DNA of 64,000 nucleotides from Pseudomonas sp. Irchel s3b2 (GTDB lineage Bacteria; Pseudomonadota; Gammaproteobacteria; Pseudomonadales; Pseudomonadaceae): NCBI RefSeq assembly GCF_900187445.1, contig NZ_FYEB01000011.1, positions 62,001 to 126,000 of the forward strand, read 5' to 3'. Shown piece by piece: positions 1 to 7,203 of this stretch (position 1 is its first letter; each line of letters starts with the position of its first letter). The notes under the pieces were generated by a model. It saw only the letters and a program-made list of their open reading frames with translations, ran no database searches and was not told where the DNA came from. The position numbers and the translations under genes were made by a program.

Positions 1-176
1 GTGAGGGTCTTGCCGGAACCGGTGGGCGCGGCGATCAGGGTCGAACGGCGCTGGCGGATCAACGGCCACGCCCGGGCCTGGGCGGCGGTGGCCGCTGGGA
101 AGGTATTGCTGAACCAGGCGCTGACGGCGGGGTGAAAGCCTGCCAGGGCAGCATCCGTGGGGATAGGCAGATTCAT
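1..176 (-). CDS. Lhr-type DEAD/DEAH-box helicase, N-terminal fragment
   Basis: Partial gene: only the first 58 codons lie in the window and the rest is before base 1. The reverse-strand ATG is at 176; an ATG 8 bases further upstream runs into a stop after three codons. The protein begins [18 protein letters not shown] and shows a Q-motif-like stretch ([14 protein letters not shown]) followed by the Walker A motif APTGSGKT near residue 50. This arrangement (FHPAVSAWF then [10 protein letters not shown]) is typical of Lhr-family superfamily 2 helicases, which act in DNA repair or RNA metabolism. The motor core and any accessory domain cannot be checked here. Confidence 0.75.
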   Translation of the reverse strand, partial: MNLPIPTDAALAGFHPAVSAWFSNTFPAATAAQARAWPLIRQRRSTLIAAPTGSGKTL

Positions 177-242
177 GGAGTCATTTATGCGGGTGGGGGC
201 GGGAAGTTGCAAGTACCGCTCAGGACCTGTGTCGGCGCTGAG

Positions 243-345
243 GGCCTCTTCGCGAGCAAGTCGGATCGCCGCACCGCTCGCTCCTACACGGAATGTGTTG
301 ATCGCGATAAACCCTGTAGGAGCGAGGCTTGCCCGCGAAGAGGCC
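243..345. repeat. REP/BIME pair, family A
   Basis: Two inverted copies of the family A REP (core TGTAGGAGCGAGGCTTGCCC) face each other. The right copy, 315-345, is intact and the left, 243-288, is degenerate. The outer ends GGCCTCTTCGCG and CGCGAAGAGGCC are complementary. It fills most of the 325-base gap between the helicase and the next gene. I see no other gene or terminator there. Confidence 0.85.
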
Positions 346-501
346 AGTAGCAGCACCACAAATCCCTGGGATCTACACTTTACGGATGACGGTTGCGCAC
401 TAAACCCGCAAAATGCAACGATTCCGGCAATTATTGAAGACATCGCCTGCGGGTGCTGTCGATAAAGCCATCGTTCCAATCAGACTGGGCCTGCTGACTC
501 T

Positions 502-1386
502 ATGCGAATGCGCCTTATGTTACTGGGCGGCGGAAATGCCCTTGGGCAGGCGCTGATTCGCCTCGGTGCGGAGGAAGACATCGGTTTCCTCGCCCCCCGC
601 CCCCCGCAAGACGGCTGGGACGCCGCGAGCCTGACGCAACTGCTCGACGATACCCGTCCGGATGCGTTGATCAATCTCGCCTATTACTTCGACTGGTTCC
701 AGGCGGAGACCGTCAGCGAACAGCGTCTGGCCGGGCAGGAACGCGCCATCGAGCGGCTGGCCGAGCTGTGCCAGCATCACAACATCGTGCTGCTGCAACC
801 GTCGAGTTATCGCGTGTTCGATGGCTCCCGGGCGACCGCCTACAGCGAAAAAGACGAACCGGTACCGCTGGGCCTGCGCGGTCAGGCCTTGTGGCGAATC
901 GAGCAAAGCGTGCGCGCCACCTGTCCGCAGCACGTGCTGCTGCGTTTCGGCTGGCTGCTCGATGACAGCCCCGACGGCACCCTCGGGCGATTCCTTTCCC
1001 GGGCCGAGAAAGCTGAAGAACTGCTGATGGCCGATGATCGTCGCGGTAATCCGACGCCGGTGGACGATGCCGCCCGGGTGATCATTTCGGTGCTCAAGCA
1101 ACTCGATTGCGCGGCGCCGCTGTGGGGCACTTATCACTACGCCGGGCATGAGGCGACCACGCCGTTGGCACTGGGGCAGGCTATTCTTACCGAAGCACGC
1201 GCCCTGCACTCATTGGCCATTGAAGCGCCGACCGCCCAGGCTCACGCCGCGCGGCCCGACGCCGCCGAAGAACCGCAACACGCGGTGCTGGCCTGCAAGA
1301 AAATTCTGCACACTTTCGGGATCAAGCCCCGCGCCTGGCGCGCGGCACTCCCGGGCTTACTGGATAGGTTTTATCGCCATGGCTAA
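502..1386 (+). CDS. Sugar nucleotide-binding protein, RmlD-like reductase family
   Basis: 294 residues. The N-terminus MRLMLLGGGNALGQALIRLG is a Rossmann NAD(P)-binding segment with a GGGNALG variant of the GxxGxxG motif. The later stretches INLAYYFDWF and PSSYRVFDG resemble dTDP-4-dehydrorhamnose reductase (RmlD) family proteins. The usual catalytic YxxxK is not obvious: the region after PSSYRVFDG reads AYSEKDEPVPLGLRGQALWRIEQ, so the substrate and activity are uncertain. A second ATG lies 6 bases downstream (508) and no strong ribosome-binding site decides between them. The stop overlaps the start of the following epimerase by 8 bases, which indicates translational coupling and a shared role in nucleotide-sugar metabolism. 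Confidence 0.75.
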   Translation: MRMRLMLLGGGNALGQALIRLGAEEDIGFLAPRPPQDGWDAASLTQLLDDTRPDALINLAYYFDWFQAETVSEQRLAGQERAIERLAELCQHHNIVLLQPSSYRVFDGSRATAYSEKDEPVPLGLRGQALWRIEQSVRATCPQHVLLRFGWLLDDSPDGTLGRFLSRAEKAEELLMADDRRGNPTPVDDAARVIISVLKQLDCAAPLWGTYHYAGHEATTPLALGQAILTEARALHSLAIEAPTAQAHAARPDAAEEPQHAVLACKKILHTFGIKPRAWRAALPGLLDRFYRHG

Positions 1387-2308
1387 CGGCCCTGTTTTAA
1401 TCACCGGCGGCGCCGGTTTCATCGGTTCGCACCTGACCGACGCCTTGCTTGCCAAAGGGCATTCGGTGCGCATTGTCGATGACCTCTCTACCGGCAAACG
1501 CAGCAACCTGCCGCTGGACAATCCCCTCGTCGAACTGATCGTGGGCGACGTCGCCGATGCCGCATTGGTGGCGCAGGCAATGGTCGGTTGCAGCGCTGTG
1601 GCGCACCTGGCCGCGGTGGCCTCGGTGCAGGCTTCGGTGGATGATCCGGTGAAAACACATCAGAGCAATTTCATCGGCTCGTTGAATGTCTGCGAAGCCA
1701 TGCGTCAGGCTGGCGTAAAGCGGGTGCTGTTTGCATCCAGCGCCGCGGTCTACGGCAACAACGGCGAAGGCGAGTCGATCGACGAAGACACGCCCAAGGC
1801 ACCGTTGACGCCGTATGCGGCGGACAAGTTGGCGAGCGAGCATTACTTCGATTTCTATCGTCGCCAGCATGATCTGGAACCGGTGATTTTCCGCTTCTTC
1901 AACATCTTCGGCCCGCGCCAGGATCCGTCCTCGCCCTACTCCGGGGTGATCAGCATTTTCAGCGAACGCGCGCAGAAAGGCTTGCCGATCACCGTGTTCG
2001 GCGATGGCGAGCAGACTCGCGATTTTGTCTATGTCGAGGACCTGGTCGACGTGCTGGTGCAAGCCATCGAGAAACCGCAGGTTGAGGTTGGCGCGGTGAA
2101 TGTCGGTTGGAATCAGGCTACAAGCCTCAAGCAAATGCTTACAGCCCTTGAAGCGGTGGTTGGCAAGCTGCCGCCCGTGAGCTACGGCCCGGCGCGTTCC
2201 GGTGACATCCGCCATTCACGCGCGAACAACCGACGTTTGCTGGAGCGGTTTACCTGCCCGCAGCAGACACCGATGAGTGTCGGCCTGGCGCGGTTGTTGG
2301 GACGATAG
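1379..2308 (+). CDS. NAD-dependent epimerase/dehydratase (extended SDR)
   Basis: 309 residues. It starts with the extended-SDR nucleotide-binding motif GGAGFIGSHL near residue 11. DDLSTGKRSNL follows, then the catalytic Ser-Ser (FASSAAVYG) and YxxxK (YAADK), and the substrate-side motif RFFNIFGPRQDPSSPYSG. This is the pattern of UDP-glucose/UDP-GlcNAc 4-epimerase-like enzymes for surface polysaccharides; the exact substrate cannot be read. I chose the ATG at 1379, inside the end of the upstream gene, because the protein then begins directly before the Rossmann motif. The open frame continues upstream only as out-of-frame sequence of the neighbour. Confidence 0.85.
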   Translation: MANGPVLITGGAGFIGSHLTDALLAKGHSVRIVDDLSTGKRSNLPLDNPLVELIVGDVADAALVAQAMVGCSAVAHLAAVASVQASVDDPVKTHQSNFIGSLNVCEAMRQAGVKRVLFASSAAVYGNNGEGESIDEDTPKAPLTPYAADKLASEHYFDFYRRQHDLEPVIFRFFNIFGPRQDPSSPYSGVISIFSERAQKGLPITVFGDGEQTRDFVYVEDLVDVLVQAIEKPQVEVGAVNVGWNQATSLKQMLTALEAVVGKLPPVSYGPARSGDIRHSRANNRRLLERFTCPQQTPMSVGLARLLGR

Positions 2309-2312
2309 ATCG

Positions 2313-2357
2313 TTCCCATGCTCCGCGTGGGAATGCAGCCAGGGACGCTCCGCGTCC
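2313..2357. repeat. Double small hairpin repeat (TTCCCATGCTCCGCGTGGGAA type)
   Basis: Two consecutive hairpins share the loop-side sequence GCTCCGCGT: 2313-2333 (TTCCCATG/CGTGGGAA) and 2343-2357 (GGACGCTCCGCGTCC). This looks like a short dispersed Pseudomonas palindrome. It lies just after the epimerase stop and just before the terminator. Confidence 0.6.
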
Positions 2358-2370
2358 GGTGAGGCAATGA

Positions 2371-2396
2371 AAAAGGCGCCTGTCGAGGCGCCTTTT
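2371..2396. terminator. Bidirectional rho-independent terminator
   Basis: A perfect 10-base stem AAAAGGCGCC/GGCGCCTTTT with loop tgtcga. It carries T-runs on both strands and lies between the convergent epimerase gene and oprG, so it can end both transcripts. Confidence 0.9.
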
Positions 2397-2409
2397 GTTT
2401 GCAGCGGGT

Positions 2410-3108
2410 TTAGAACTTGTAGCCCAGACCCACCATGTAAATGAACGGGTCCACATCAACGTCGACCTTGGCACGGGTGCCCGGCGCGACGGCGTTGTTT
2501 TCCACGGTCGCGGTGGTGTCGATGTCGATGTAACGCACCTGGGCGTTGATCATCACGTTGTCGGTCAGCATGTAATCGGCACCGACCTGCCAGGCCAGGC
2601 CCCAGGAGTTTTCTGTCTTGAAGTTGCTGAAGCCGTTGGCGCTGGCTTCGCTGCTGACGTGCTCGTCGTAGATCCAGGTGTAGTTGATACCGCCACCGAT
2701 ATACGGCTGGAATGCAGACTTGGCGTCCAGCGGGTAGTAGACCAGGCTCAGGGTTGGCGGCAGGTGTTTGAGGGTGCCGAGTTTGCCGTTGGCGGCGCCG
2801 AGGGCGGTGCCTTTGAGCTTCACGTCATGCTCGAACGGCGAGGCCGCGAGCAGTTCGATCCCCAGATGGTTGGTGATCATGTAAGCGAAGTTCAGGCCCA
2901 ATTGCGTGTCGCTGCTCATGGTGGCCTTGCCACCCAGATCGGCGCCCTTCAATGGGCCCTGATCGACCTTGACGCTGGAGCTGTCGGCTTCCGGGTTGAC
3001 GGTGATCGCACCGGCCCGAACGATGATGTCACCGGCGGTGTGAGCATGGACGAGCGGGGCTGCGAGCGCGAGGGCGAACAGCGAAGCGCAGAGCTTGGAC
3101 TTGTGCAT
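2410..3108 (-). CDS. oprG: OprG/OmpW-family outer membrane protein
   Basis: 232 residues: a cleavable signal peptide (MHKSKLCASLFALALAAPLVHA), then HTAGDIIVRAGAITVNPEADSS, the conserved OmpW opening. It ends in an aromatic residue (GLGYKF), as expected for a protein assembled by the Bam machinery. OmpW-family proteins are eight-stranded barrels that let small hydrophobic molecules cross the outer membrane. In P. aeruginosa the orthologue OprG is known to respond to anaerobiosis through ANR. An ANR-like box is visible upstream at 3174-3187, consistent with that. The gene is convergent with the epimerase and shares its terminator. Confidence 0.9.
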   Translation of the reverse strand: MHKSKLCASLFALALAAPLVHAHTAGDIIVRAGAITVNPEADSSSVKVDQGPLKGADLGGKATMSSDTQLGLNFAYMITNHLGIELLAASPFEHDVKLKGTALGAANGKLGTLKHLPPTLSLVYYPLDAKSAFQPYIGGGINYTWIYDEHVSSEASANGFSNFKTENSWGLAWQVGADYMLTDNVMINAQVRYIDIDTTATVENNAVAPGTRAKVDVDVDPFIYMVGLGYKF

Positions 3109-3138
3109 GGGGGCTCCAAAGGACGTTAAAAATGTTCG

Positions 3139-3187
3139 ATGTCCAATGGTAGGGATCCAACTGATACGGTCTTTTGATTCAGCTCAA
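3139..3187 (-). promoter_or_regulatory. ANR-type promoter of oprG
   Basis: TTGATTCAGCTCAA at 3174-3187 matches the FNR/ANR consensus TTGATNNNNATCAA at all but one defined base. On the reverse strand a TACCAT -10-like hexamer lies at 3151-3146. If transcription starts near 3139, the box centre sits at about -41.5, the class II activator position. The start site is inferred. Confidence 0.55.
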
Positions 3188-3233
3188 TGAAACAGTGATG
3201 GTCCCGATTTTTGCGGAACTTTTGATGGCCTCA

Positions 3234-3300
3234 TCGCGGGCAAGCCTCGCTCCTACGGGTATTGTGTTATCCCTGTAGGAGCGAGGCTTGCCCGCGAAGG
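3234..3300. repeat. REP/BIME pair, family A
   Basis: Two near-perfect inverted copies of the GTAGGAGCGAGGCTTGCCCG unit are separated by about 13 bases. They lie between the DUF3299 gene and the oprG promoter region. Confidence 0.9.
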
Positions 3301-3331
3301 CGTCCTCTCTATCCACACAAAACCACCGGAT

Positions 3332-3865
3332 TCACTCCGGCAATTCATACACATAAATCTTGTCCGCCTCCATCTGATACCCGGCATCCGCCAACTCGCT
3401 GGTGGACGCCTTGACCTGCAACGCACCTTCGATCCAGTACGGTTGATACAGCTCATCAAGCTTCACGCCGACTTCACTTTTGACATGCACGATCTGGTTC
3501 GACGGAGGAGGTGGCACATGGATGCAGGCGCCGAAATACGGCACCAGCAGAAACTCCGTGGTGCGGCCTTCTTCACTGACTTCCAGCGGCACGATGTAGC
3601 CCGGCAAACGAATATTCTTGCCATCGAGGCTCTTCACCACCGGCGCGTTTGGCATGTCCTGTTTGGCCGCTGGGGCCGACTCCGCGGACAACGCATCGCT
3701 CATCTTCGACAGGTCATGCAGCGGCGTCATGTTCGGCACTTCTGGCGCCGCATCCGGCGGGATCATTTCCGACCAGGTCAGGTCTTTCGGTTCGGCCGCC
3801 CACAGCGGCAGGGCAACCAGTATCAATAGCGCAAACAGGGCGCGGGGCATTTTCAACGTCCTCAT
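3332..3865 (-). CDS. DUF3299 periplasmic protein of the zinc-linked operon
   Basis: 177 residues with a signal peptide (MRTLKMPRALFALLILVALPLWA). The mature part contains the DUF3299 core: VKSLDGKNIRLPGYIVPLE, then FLLVPYFGACIHVPPPPSNQIV, ending WIEGALQV...YVYELPE. Its biochemical role is unknown. Homologues sit with FtsX-like ABC transporters and ZrgA-like proteins. The ATG at 3865 overlaps the upstream permease stop by four bases (ATGA); an internal ATG at 3850 would also leave a plausible signal peptide. It is the last gene of the four-gene operon starting at 6598. The PA4066 equivalence is from memory. Confidence 0.8.
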   Translation of the reverse strand: MRTLKMPRALFALLILVALPLWAAEPKDLTWSEMIPPDAAPEVPNMTPLHDLSKMSDALSAESAPAAKQDMPNAPVVKSLDGKNIRLPGYIVPLEVSEEGRTTEFLLVPYFGACIHVPPPPSNQIVHVKSEVGVKLDELYQPYWIEGALQVKASTSELADAGYQMEADKIYVYELPE

Positions 3866-5127
3866 AGTCGGATCGACAGGCCATCGGCCAGAGATTGGCG
3901 ATAAGCACGCCAGGCCGGCACGCTGCCCATCAGCAGTGCGGTGATCAGGATGCCACCGAGCAGTGTCCATTCATATTCGCTCGGCCAGGCCAGCGGCAGG
4001 TACAAGCCGTAATTCGACTGCACGTAACCCTGCGCCACGGCGATGCCCACATACAGCAGCGCCACACCGGCAATCACTCCGGACAATGCCAGGGCGAATG
4101 CTTCCAGTACCAGTAAGGTCGCGATGTGCCACGGCCGAGCACCGACCGAGCGCAGGATCGCCATCTCTCTGCGTCGCTCATTGAGGCTGGTGAGGATCGC
4201 CGTGAGCATGCCGATCAACCCGGTCAGCACCACGAACAGCGAGACGACGAACAAGGCTTTTTCCGCCGTGCTCATCAAACTCCACAACTCTTGCAATGCC
4301 ACACCCGGCAGAATCGCCAGCATCGGTTCGCCACGGAATTCGTTGATCTCCCGTTGCAGCGAAAACGTCGAAATCTTGCTGTTGAGACCGAGCATGAACG
4401 CAGTGATCGCTTGCGGCGTCAGGTCCATGTTGCGCGCCTGGTCGGCACTGATCCGGCCGTTACCGCGCGCCGGCACGCCGTTTTTCCAGTCGACGTGGAT
4501 GGCTTCCATGCCGCCGAGGCTGATGTGCAGCGTGCGGTCCACCGGGGTGCCGGTGCGTTTGAGAATGCCGATCACGGTGAACGGTTTGTCGTCGTGCTTG
4601 ACCAGGCTGATTACCGCTACGCCATGGGCCAACACCAATTTATCGCCAAGCTTGTAATGCAGCGCATCGGCCACTTCGGCGCCGAGCACCACTTCGAACG
4701 GATCGCTGGCGAAGGCGCGGCCGTCGGCCAGTTCGAGGTGCTGTTGATGGCCGTACTGGTAATGCTCGAAGTACGCCTCGGTGGTGCCCATCACCCGATA
4801 TCCGCGATGGGAATCGCCGAGGGACATCGGGATCGCCCACTTCACTTTCGGGTTGTTGGCGAAATGCTCGAAGCTGTCCCAGCGGATGTTGTTGGTGGCA
4901 TTGCCGATGCGGAACACCGAATACAACAGCAGATTCACCGAACCGGAGCGCGCGCCGACGATCAGGTCGGTGCCGCTGATGGTGCTGGCGAAACTGGCCT
5001 TGGCCTCGGTGCGCACCCGCTCCACCGCCAGCAACAGGCAGACCGACAGGGCGATGGCGAACGCAGTGAGGATCGCGGTGAAGCGACGGTTAGCCAGGCT
5101 GGCCATGGCTAGACGAAACAAATACAT
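3862..5127 (-). CDS. ABC transporter permease, FtsX/MacB type
   Basis: 421 residues. One N-terminal membrane segment (LANRRFTAILTAFAIALSVCLLLAV) is followed by a large periplasmic domain of about 240 residues, then three membrane segments near residues 285-310, 335-365 and 385-410. The motif SLNERRREMAILRSVGARPWHI marks the FtsX-fold permease (type VII ABC system). Such permeases usually drive mechanotransmission or lipoprotein-type export rather than channel transport. The gene follows the ATPase with a one-base gap and overlaps the DUF3299 gene by four bases, so the three are translationally linked. A role in zinc homeostasis is inferred from the ZrgA-like first gene and the Zur-like box. 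Confidence 0.85.
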   Translation of the reverse strand: MYLFRLAMASLANRRFTAILTAFAIALSVCLLLAVERVRTEAKASFASTISGTDLIVGARSGSVNLLLYSVFRIGNATNNIRWDSFEHFANNPKVKWAIPMSLGDSHRGYRVMGTTEAYFEHYQYGHQQHLELADGRAFASDPFEVVLGAEVADALHYKLGDKLVLAHGVAVISLVKHDDKPFTVIGILKRTGTPVDRTLHISLGGMEAIHVDWKNGVPARGNGRISADQARNMDLTPQAITAFMLGLNSKISTFSLQREINEFRGEPMLAILPGVALQELWSLMSTAEKALFVVSLFVVLTGLIGMLTAILTSLNERRREMAILRSVGARPWHIATLLVLEAFALALSGVIAGVALLYVGIAVAQGYVQSNYGLYLPLAWPSEYEWTLLGGILITALLMGSVPAWRAYRQSLADGLSIRL

Positions 5128-5128
5128 C

Positions 5129-5839
5129 TCAGACCTCGGACGGGGTGGCGGCGCGATTGAGATCGGCCAGCGACAGGTGGCGATCGAACAGCGGCGCTAG
5201 GCTCTGGTCATGGCTGACGAACAACAGGCTCGAGCCGGCTTCGCGGCATTCGGCGAACAGCAGGCGAATGAAGTTCTCGCGGGCGTCGTAGTCCAGCGCT
5301 GAGGTCGGTTCGTCGGCGATCACCAGTTCCGGCTGACCAATCAACGCGCGCGCGGCGGCGACCCGTTGTTGCTGGCCGATGGACAGCGAGTCGGCACGGC
5401 GGCTGAGCAAGTTTTGATCGGTCAAACCCAGGTGGGCAAGCAGGGTGGCTGCCGCCTGATCGACGCTGCCGTGGCGCTGTTTCGCCCGTTCTGCGCGCAG
5501 TCTGGAGAAGTGGCAGGGCAACTCGACGTTCTCGCGCACCGAGAGGAACGGCAGCAAGTTGAACTGCTGGAAGATGTAGCCGGTGTGATCGACCCGGAAG
5601 TGGTCGCGGGCTCCGGCGGAGAGTTCGGTCAGCTCCTGGCCGAGCAATCGAATGCTGCCGCGATCAGGCTTTTGCACGCCACCGAGCAGGCCGAGCAGAG
5701 TGGTCTTGCCGCTGCCGCTGGGGCCTTTGAGGAACAGGGTTTCACCCGGCATAAGGCGAAACGCCGGGATGTCCAGCAGCGGCGGATGACCGGGCCAGCT
5801 GAAGCCCAGGTCGGACAGTTCGATGAGTGCTTGGGTCAT
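5129..5839 (-). CDS. ABC transporter ATP-binding protein, LolD/MacB type
   Basis: 236 residues. It has Walker A GPSGSGKTT near residue 40, the Q-loop region YIFQQFNLLPFLSVREN, and a signature motif LSIGQQQR in place of the usual LSGGQ. It also has Walker B LVIADEPTSALD and the H-loop FVSHD. This is the ATPase of the FtsX-like permease encoded next. The start MTQALIEL at 5839 places the first strand correctly; an upstream ATG at 5890 would add 17 unconserved residues and reach the neighbouring REP. The REP pair at 5896-5992 separates this gene from the first gene of the operon. Confidence 0.85.
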   Translation of the reverse strand: MTQALIELSDLGFSWPGHPPLLDIPAFRLMPGETLFLKGPSGSGKTTLLGLLGGVQKPDRGSIRLLGQELTELSAGARDHFRVDHTGYIFQQFNLLPFLSVRENVELPCHFSRLRAERAKQRHGSVDQAAATLLAHLGLTDQNLLSRRADSLSIGQQQRVAAARALIGQPELVIADEPTSALDYDARENFIRLLFAECREAGSSLLFVSHDQSLAPLFDRHLSLADLNRAATPSEV

Positions 5840-5895
5840 AGCGCCGATTTCATGGGTTTTGGTTACTTGTCTCAATGTCACACTCAACACAAACC

Positions 5896-5992
5896 CCTGT
5901 AGGAGCGAGGCTTGCCCGCGAAAGCGATCTCACAGTCAACATCACTGTTGAATCTAATGGCCTCTTCGCGGGCAAGCCTCGCTCCTACAGGG
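5896..5992. repeat. REP/BIME pair, family A
   Basis: Inverted pair of the GTAGGAGCGAGGCTTGCCCG unit with about 35 bases between the copies. It sits inside the zinc-linked operon, between the ZrgA-like gene and the ATPase gene, where it could stabilise the upstream mRNA or damp expression of downstream genes. Confidence 0.9.
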
Positions 5993-6004
5993 GGTGGTAT
6001 CGGA

Positions 6005-6598
6005 TCAGAATTTCAGGGCGGCAGCCTTGGCTGTTACCTCAACCCCTTGCTGCCCGCTCGGGCTGATCAGTTGTACCTGAATCTTCTGGGTGGCCGGGAA
6101 TGTGTTGAAGATAGTCGCCAGGTCCAGGGTCTTCAGCGCGCCCGGCGCCGAGCAGCTGAATTGGTAATGGGCATGGATCTCGCTGTGGTCAAGTTCATGC
6201 TCGTGACCGTCCTTGGCGTCTTCTTCGTCATGATCGTCGGCATCCGGCTTGTCACCGAACAGCGGGCTTTCCAGTTCCTGAGTCGCGATTACGCAACCGG
6301 CGGCTTTTGGCAGGTTGAACAGCACCAGCGGTTTTTCCAGCTGGGCACGGACGGCAGCGACCTTGGCCTTGTCGGCGTCGGTGGTGGCGGCGTGTTCGAA
6401 ACCCACCAGGTTCATCGCCGGGCTTTCCAGTTCCAGCTCCAGAGTCTGGCCGTCCAGCGCCGCGTTCAGGCGACCGACGCCATGTTCGTGGGCGCTGAGG
6501 CTGCCATGCTCATCATGATCGTGATCATGCTCGACCGCCGCCTGGGTGACAGCCAGCGGCAACAAGGCAAACGGCAAAGCGAGCAGCAGACGGCGCAT
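6005..6598 (-). CDS. ZrgA-like (DUF2796) histidine-rich periplasmic zinc protein
   Basis: 197 residues with a signal peptide (MRRLLLALPFALLPLAVTQAA). It is followed immediately by a metal-binding stretch EHDHDHDEHGSLSAHEHG and later by a second acidic-histidine patch (DADDHDEEDAKDGHEHELDHSEIHAH). This matches the DUF2796/ZrgA family, which is tied to zinc uptake in Vibrio. The cysteines CVI and FSC may form a disulfide. It is the first gene of the operon with the ABC transporter and DUF3299 genes and follows a Zur-like palindrome at 6629-6646. Zinc-dependent repression is therefore likely but not shown. Confidence 0.85.
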   Translation of the reverse strand: MRRLLLALPFALLPLAVTQAAVEHDHDHDEHGSLSAHEHGVGRLNAALDGQTLELELESPAMNLVGFEHAATTDADKAKVAAVRAQLEKPLVLFNLPKAAGCVIATQELESPLFGDKPDADDHDEEDAKDGHEHELDHSEIHAHYQFSCSAPGALKTLDLATIFNTFPATQKIQVQLISPSGQQGVEVTAKAAALKF

Positions 6599-6628
6599 GG
6601 CGGGTCTCCGAAGTAAAGTGAAGAGTTT

Positions 6629-6646
6629 GTTATGTAATCTTATAAC
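6629..6646 (-). promoter_or_regulatory. Zur-box-like operator of the zinc-linked operon
   Basis: GTTATGTAATCTTATAAC is an interrupted palindrome with perfect GTTAT/ATAAC ends, 31 bases upstream of the ZrgA-like start codon. Zur sites in gammaproteobacteria are AT-rich palindromes with GTTAT-type half sites. The assignment rests on that resemblance plus the gene's histidine-rich product. Confidence 0.6.
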
Positions 6647-6731
6647 GAAAGTGCCGAGAGTTTGACCGTCTGCTTGGCGTTACGCAAGACCCATGGGAGC
6701 ATGCGAGTCAGGTATGTGCAGGAGCAGACTT

Positions 6732-7076
6732 ATGTTGCGAATACGCGGAAGCATCGGCGACTGGCCGGTGGATTTGACCCTGGAGCTGGATGAGGGCGAC
6801 TGGGCACAGCTTGGTGCGCAGTTGCAGGCAGCAAAACCCGAGGCGAGTGTTGCGCCCGCCAAACCGGTGAATCAGGACGATGCGCTGTGGCAGATCGCCC
6901 AAGAGTTGCTGCGCAAGGCCGGGCAATTGAGCGGGCCGGATTTGCTGGAGCAACTGGAAGGGCTAACCGGCAGCGCAGCGGCGGGCAAGCGCTTGTTGGT
7001 GCGCTTGCGCCACTGCGCAGATGTCAAAGTGGTGAGCGGCGGGGATACGCCGCTGTATAGCTGGCGCAAGGCGTAG
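6732..7076 (+). CDS. Small conserved hypothetical protein
   Basis: 114 residues, MLRIRGSIGDWPVDLTLELDEGDWAQL... with no signal peptide or membrane segment. I do not recognise the family. The N-terminal third looks like a short beta-rich segment, and the rest is helical and rich in Leu, Ala and Gln (LWQIAQELLRKAGQL). The ATG at 6732 has an AGGAG element 9-13 bases upstream; the in-frame ATGs further up lack one. It is divergent from the ZrgA-like gene, sharing an upstream region of about 130 bases that contains the Zur-like box. That box could therefore also affect this gene. Confidence 0.65.
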   Translation: MLRIRGSIGDWPVDLTLELDEGDWAQLGAQLQAAKPEASVAPAKPVNQDDALWQIAQELLRKAGQLSGPDLLEQLEGLTGSAAAGKRLLVRLRHCADVKVVSGGDTPLYSWRKA

Positions 7077-7100
7077 ATACTGTCTTGAACCTCACCGAGC

Positions 7101-7176
7101 AGCGAAGGCGGCCTCACGTCATGCGGCTCATGCGGCGCCGATGAAAACGCCTTCGCTGGCAAGCCGGGCTCCTACG
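7101..7176. repeat. Degenerate REP-like palindrome
   Basis: AGCGAAGGCG at 7101-7110 pairs with CGCCTTCGCT at 7148-7157 and is followed by a decayed family A arm (GCAAGCCGGGCTCCTAC). It sits between two convergent genes where a terminator would be expected. Confidence 0.55.
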
Positions 7177-7203
7177 GGATCGGGTTCACATGACCCGATC
7201 CAC

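Noticed and set aside
243-345. REP arrays as CRISPR repeats or IS ends
   Set aside because: The copies are single inverted pairs with unequal spacers, scattered between genes on both strands, and no cas or transposase gene is nearby.
1148-1378. Extension of the epimerase frame upstream of 1379
   Set aside because: The extra codons lie inside the preceding gene in another frame and give an Arg/Pro-rich sequence before the Rossmann motif.
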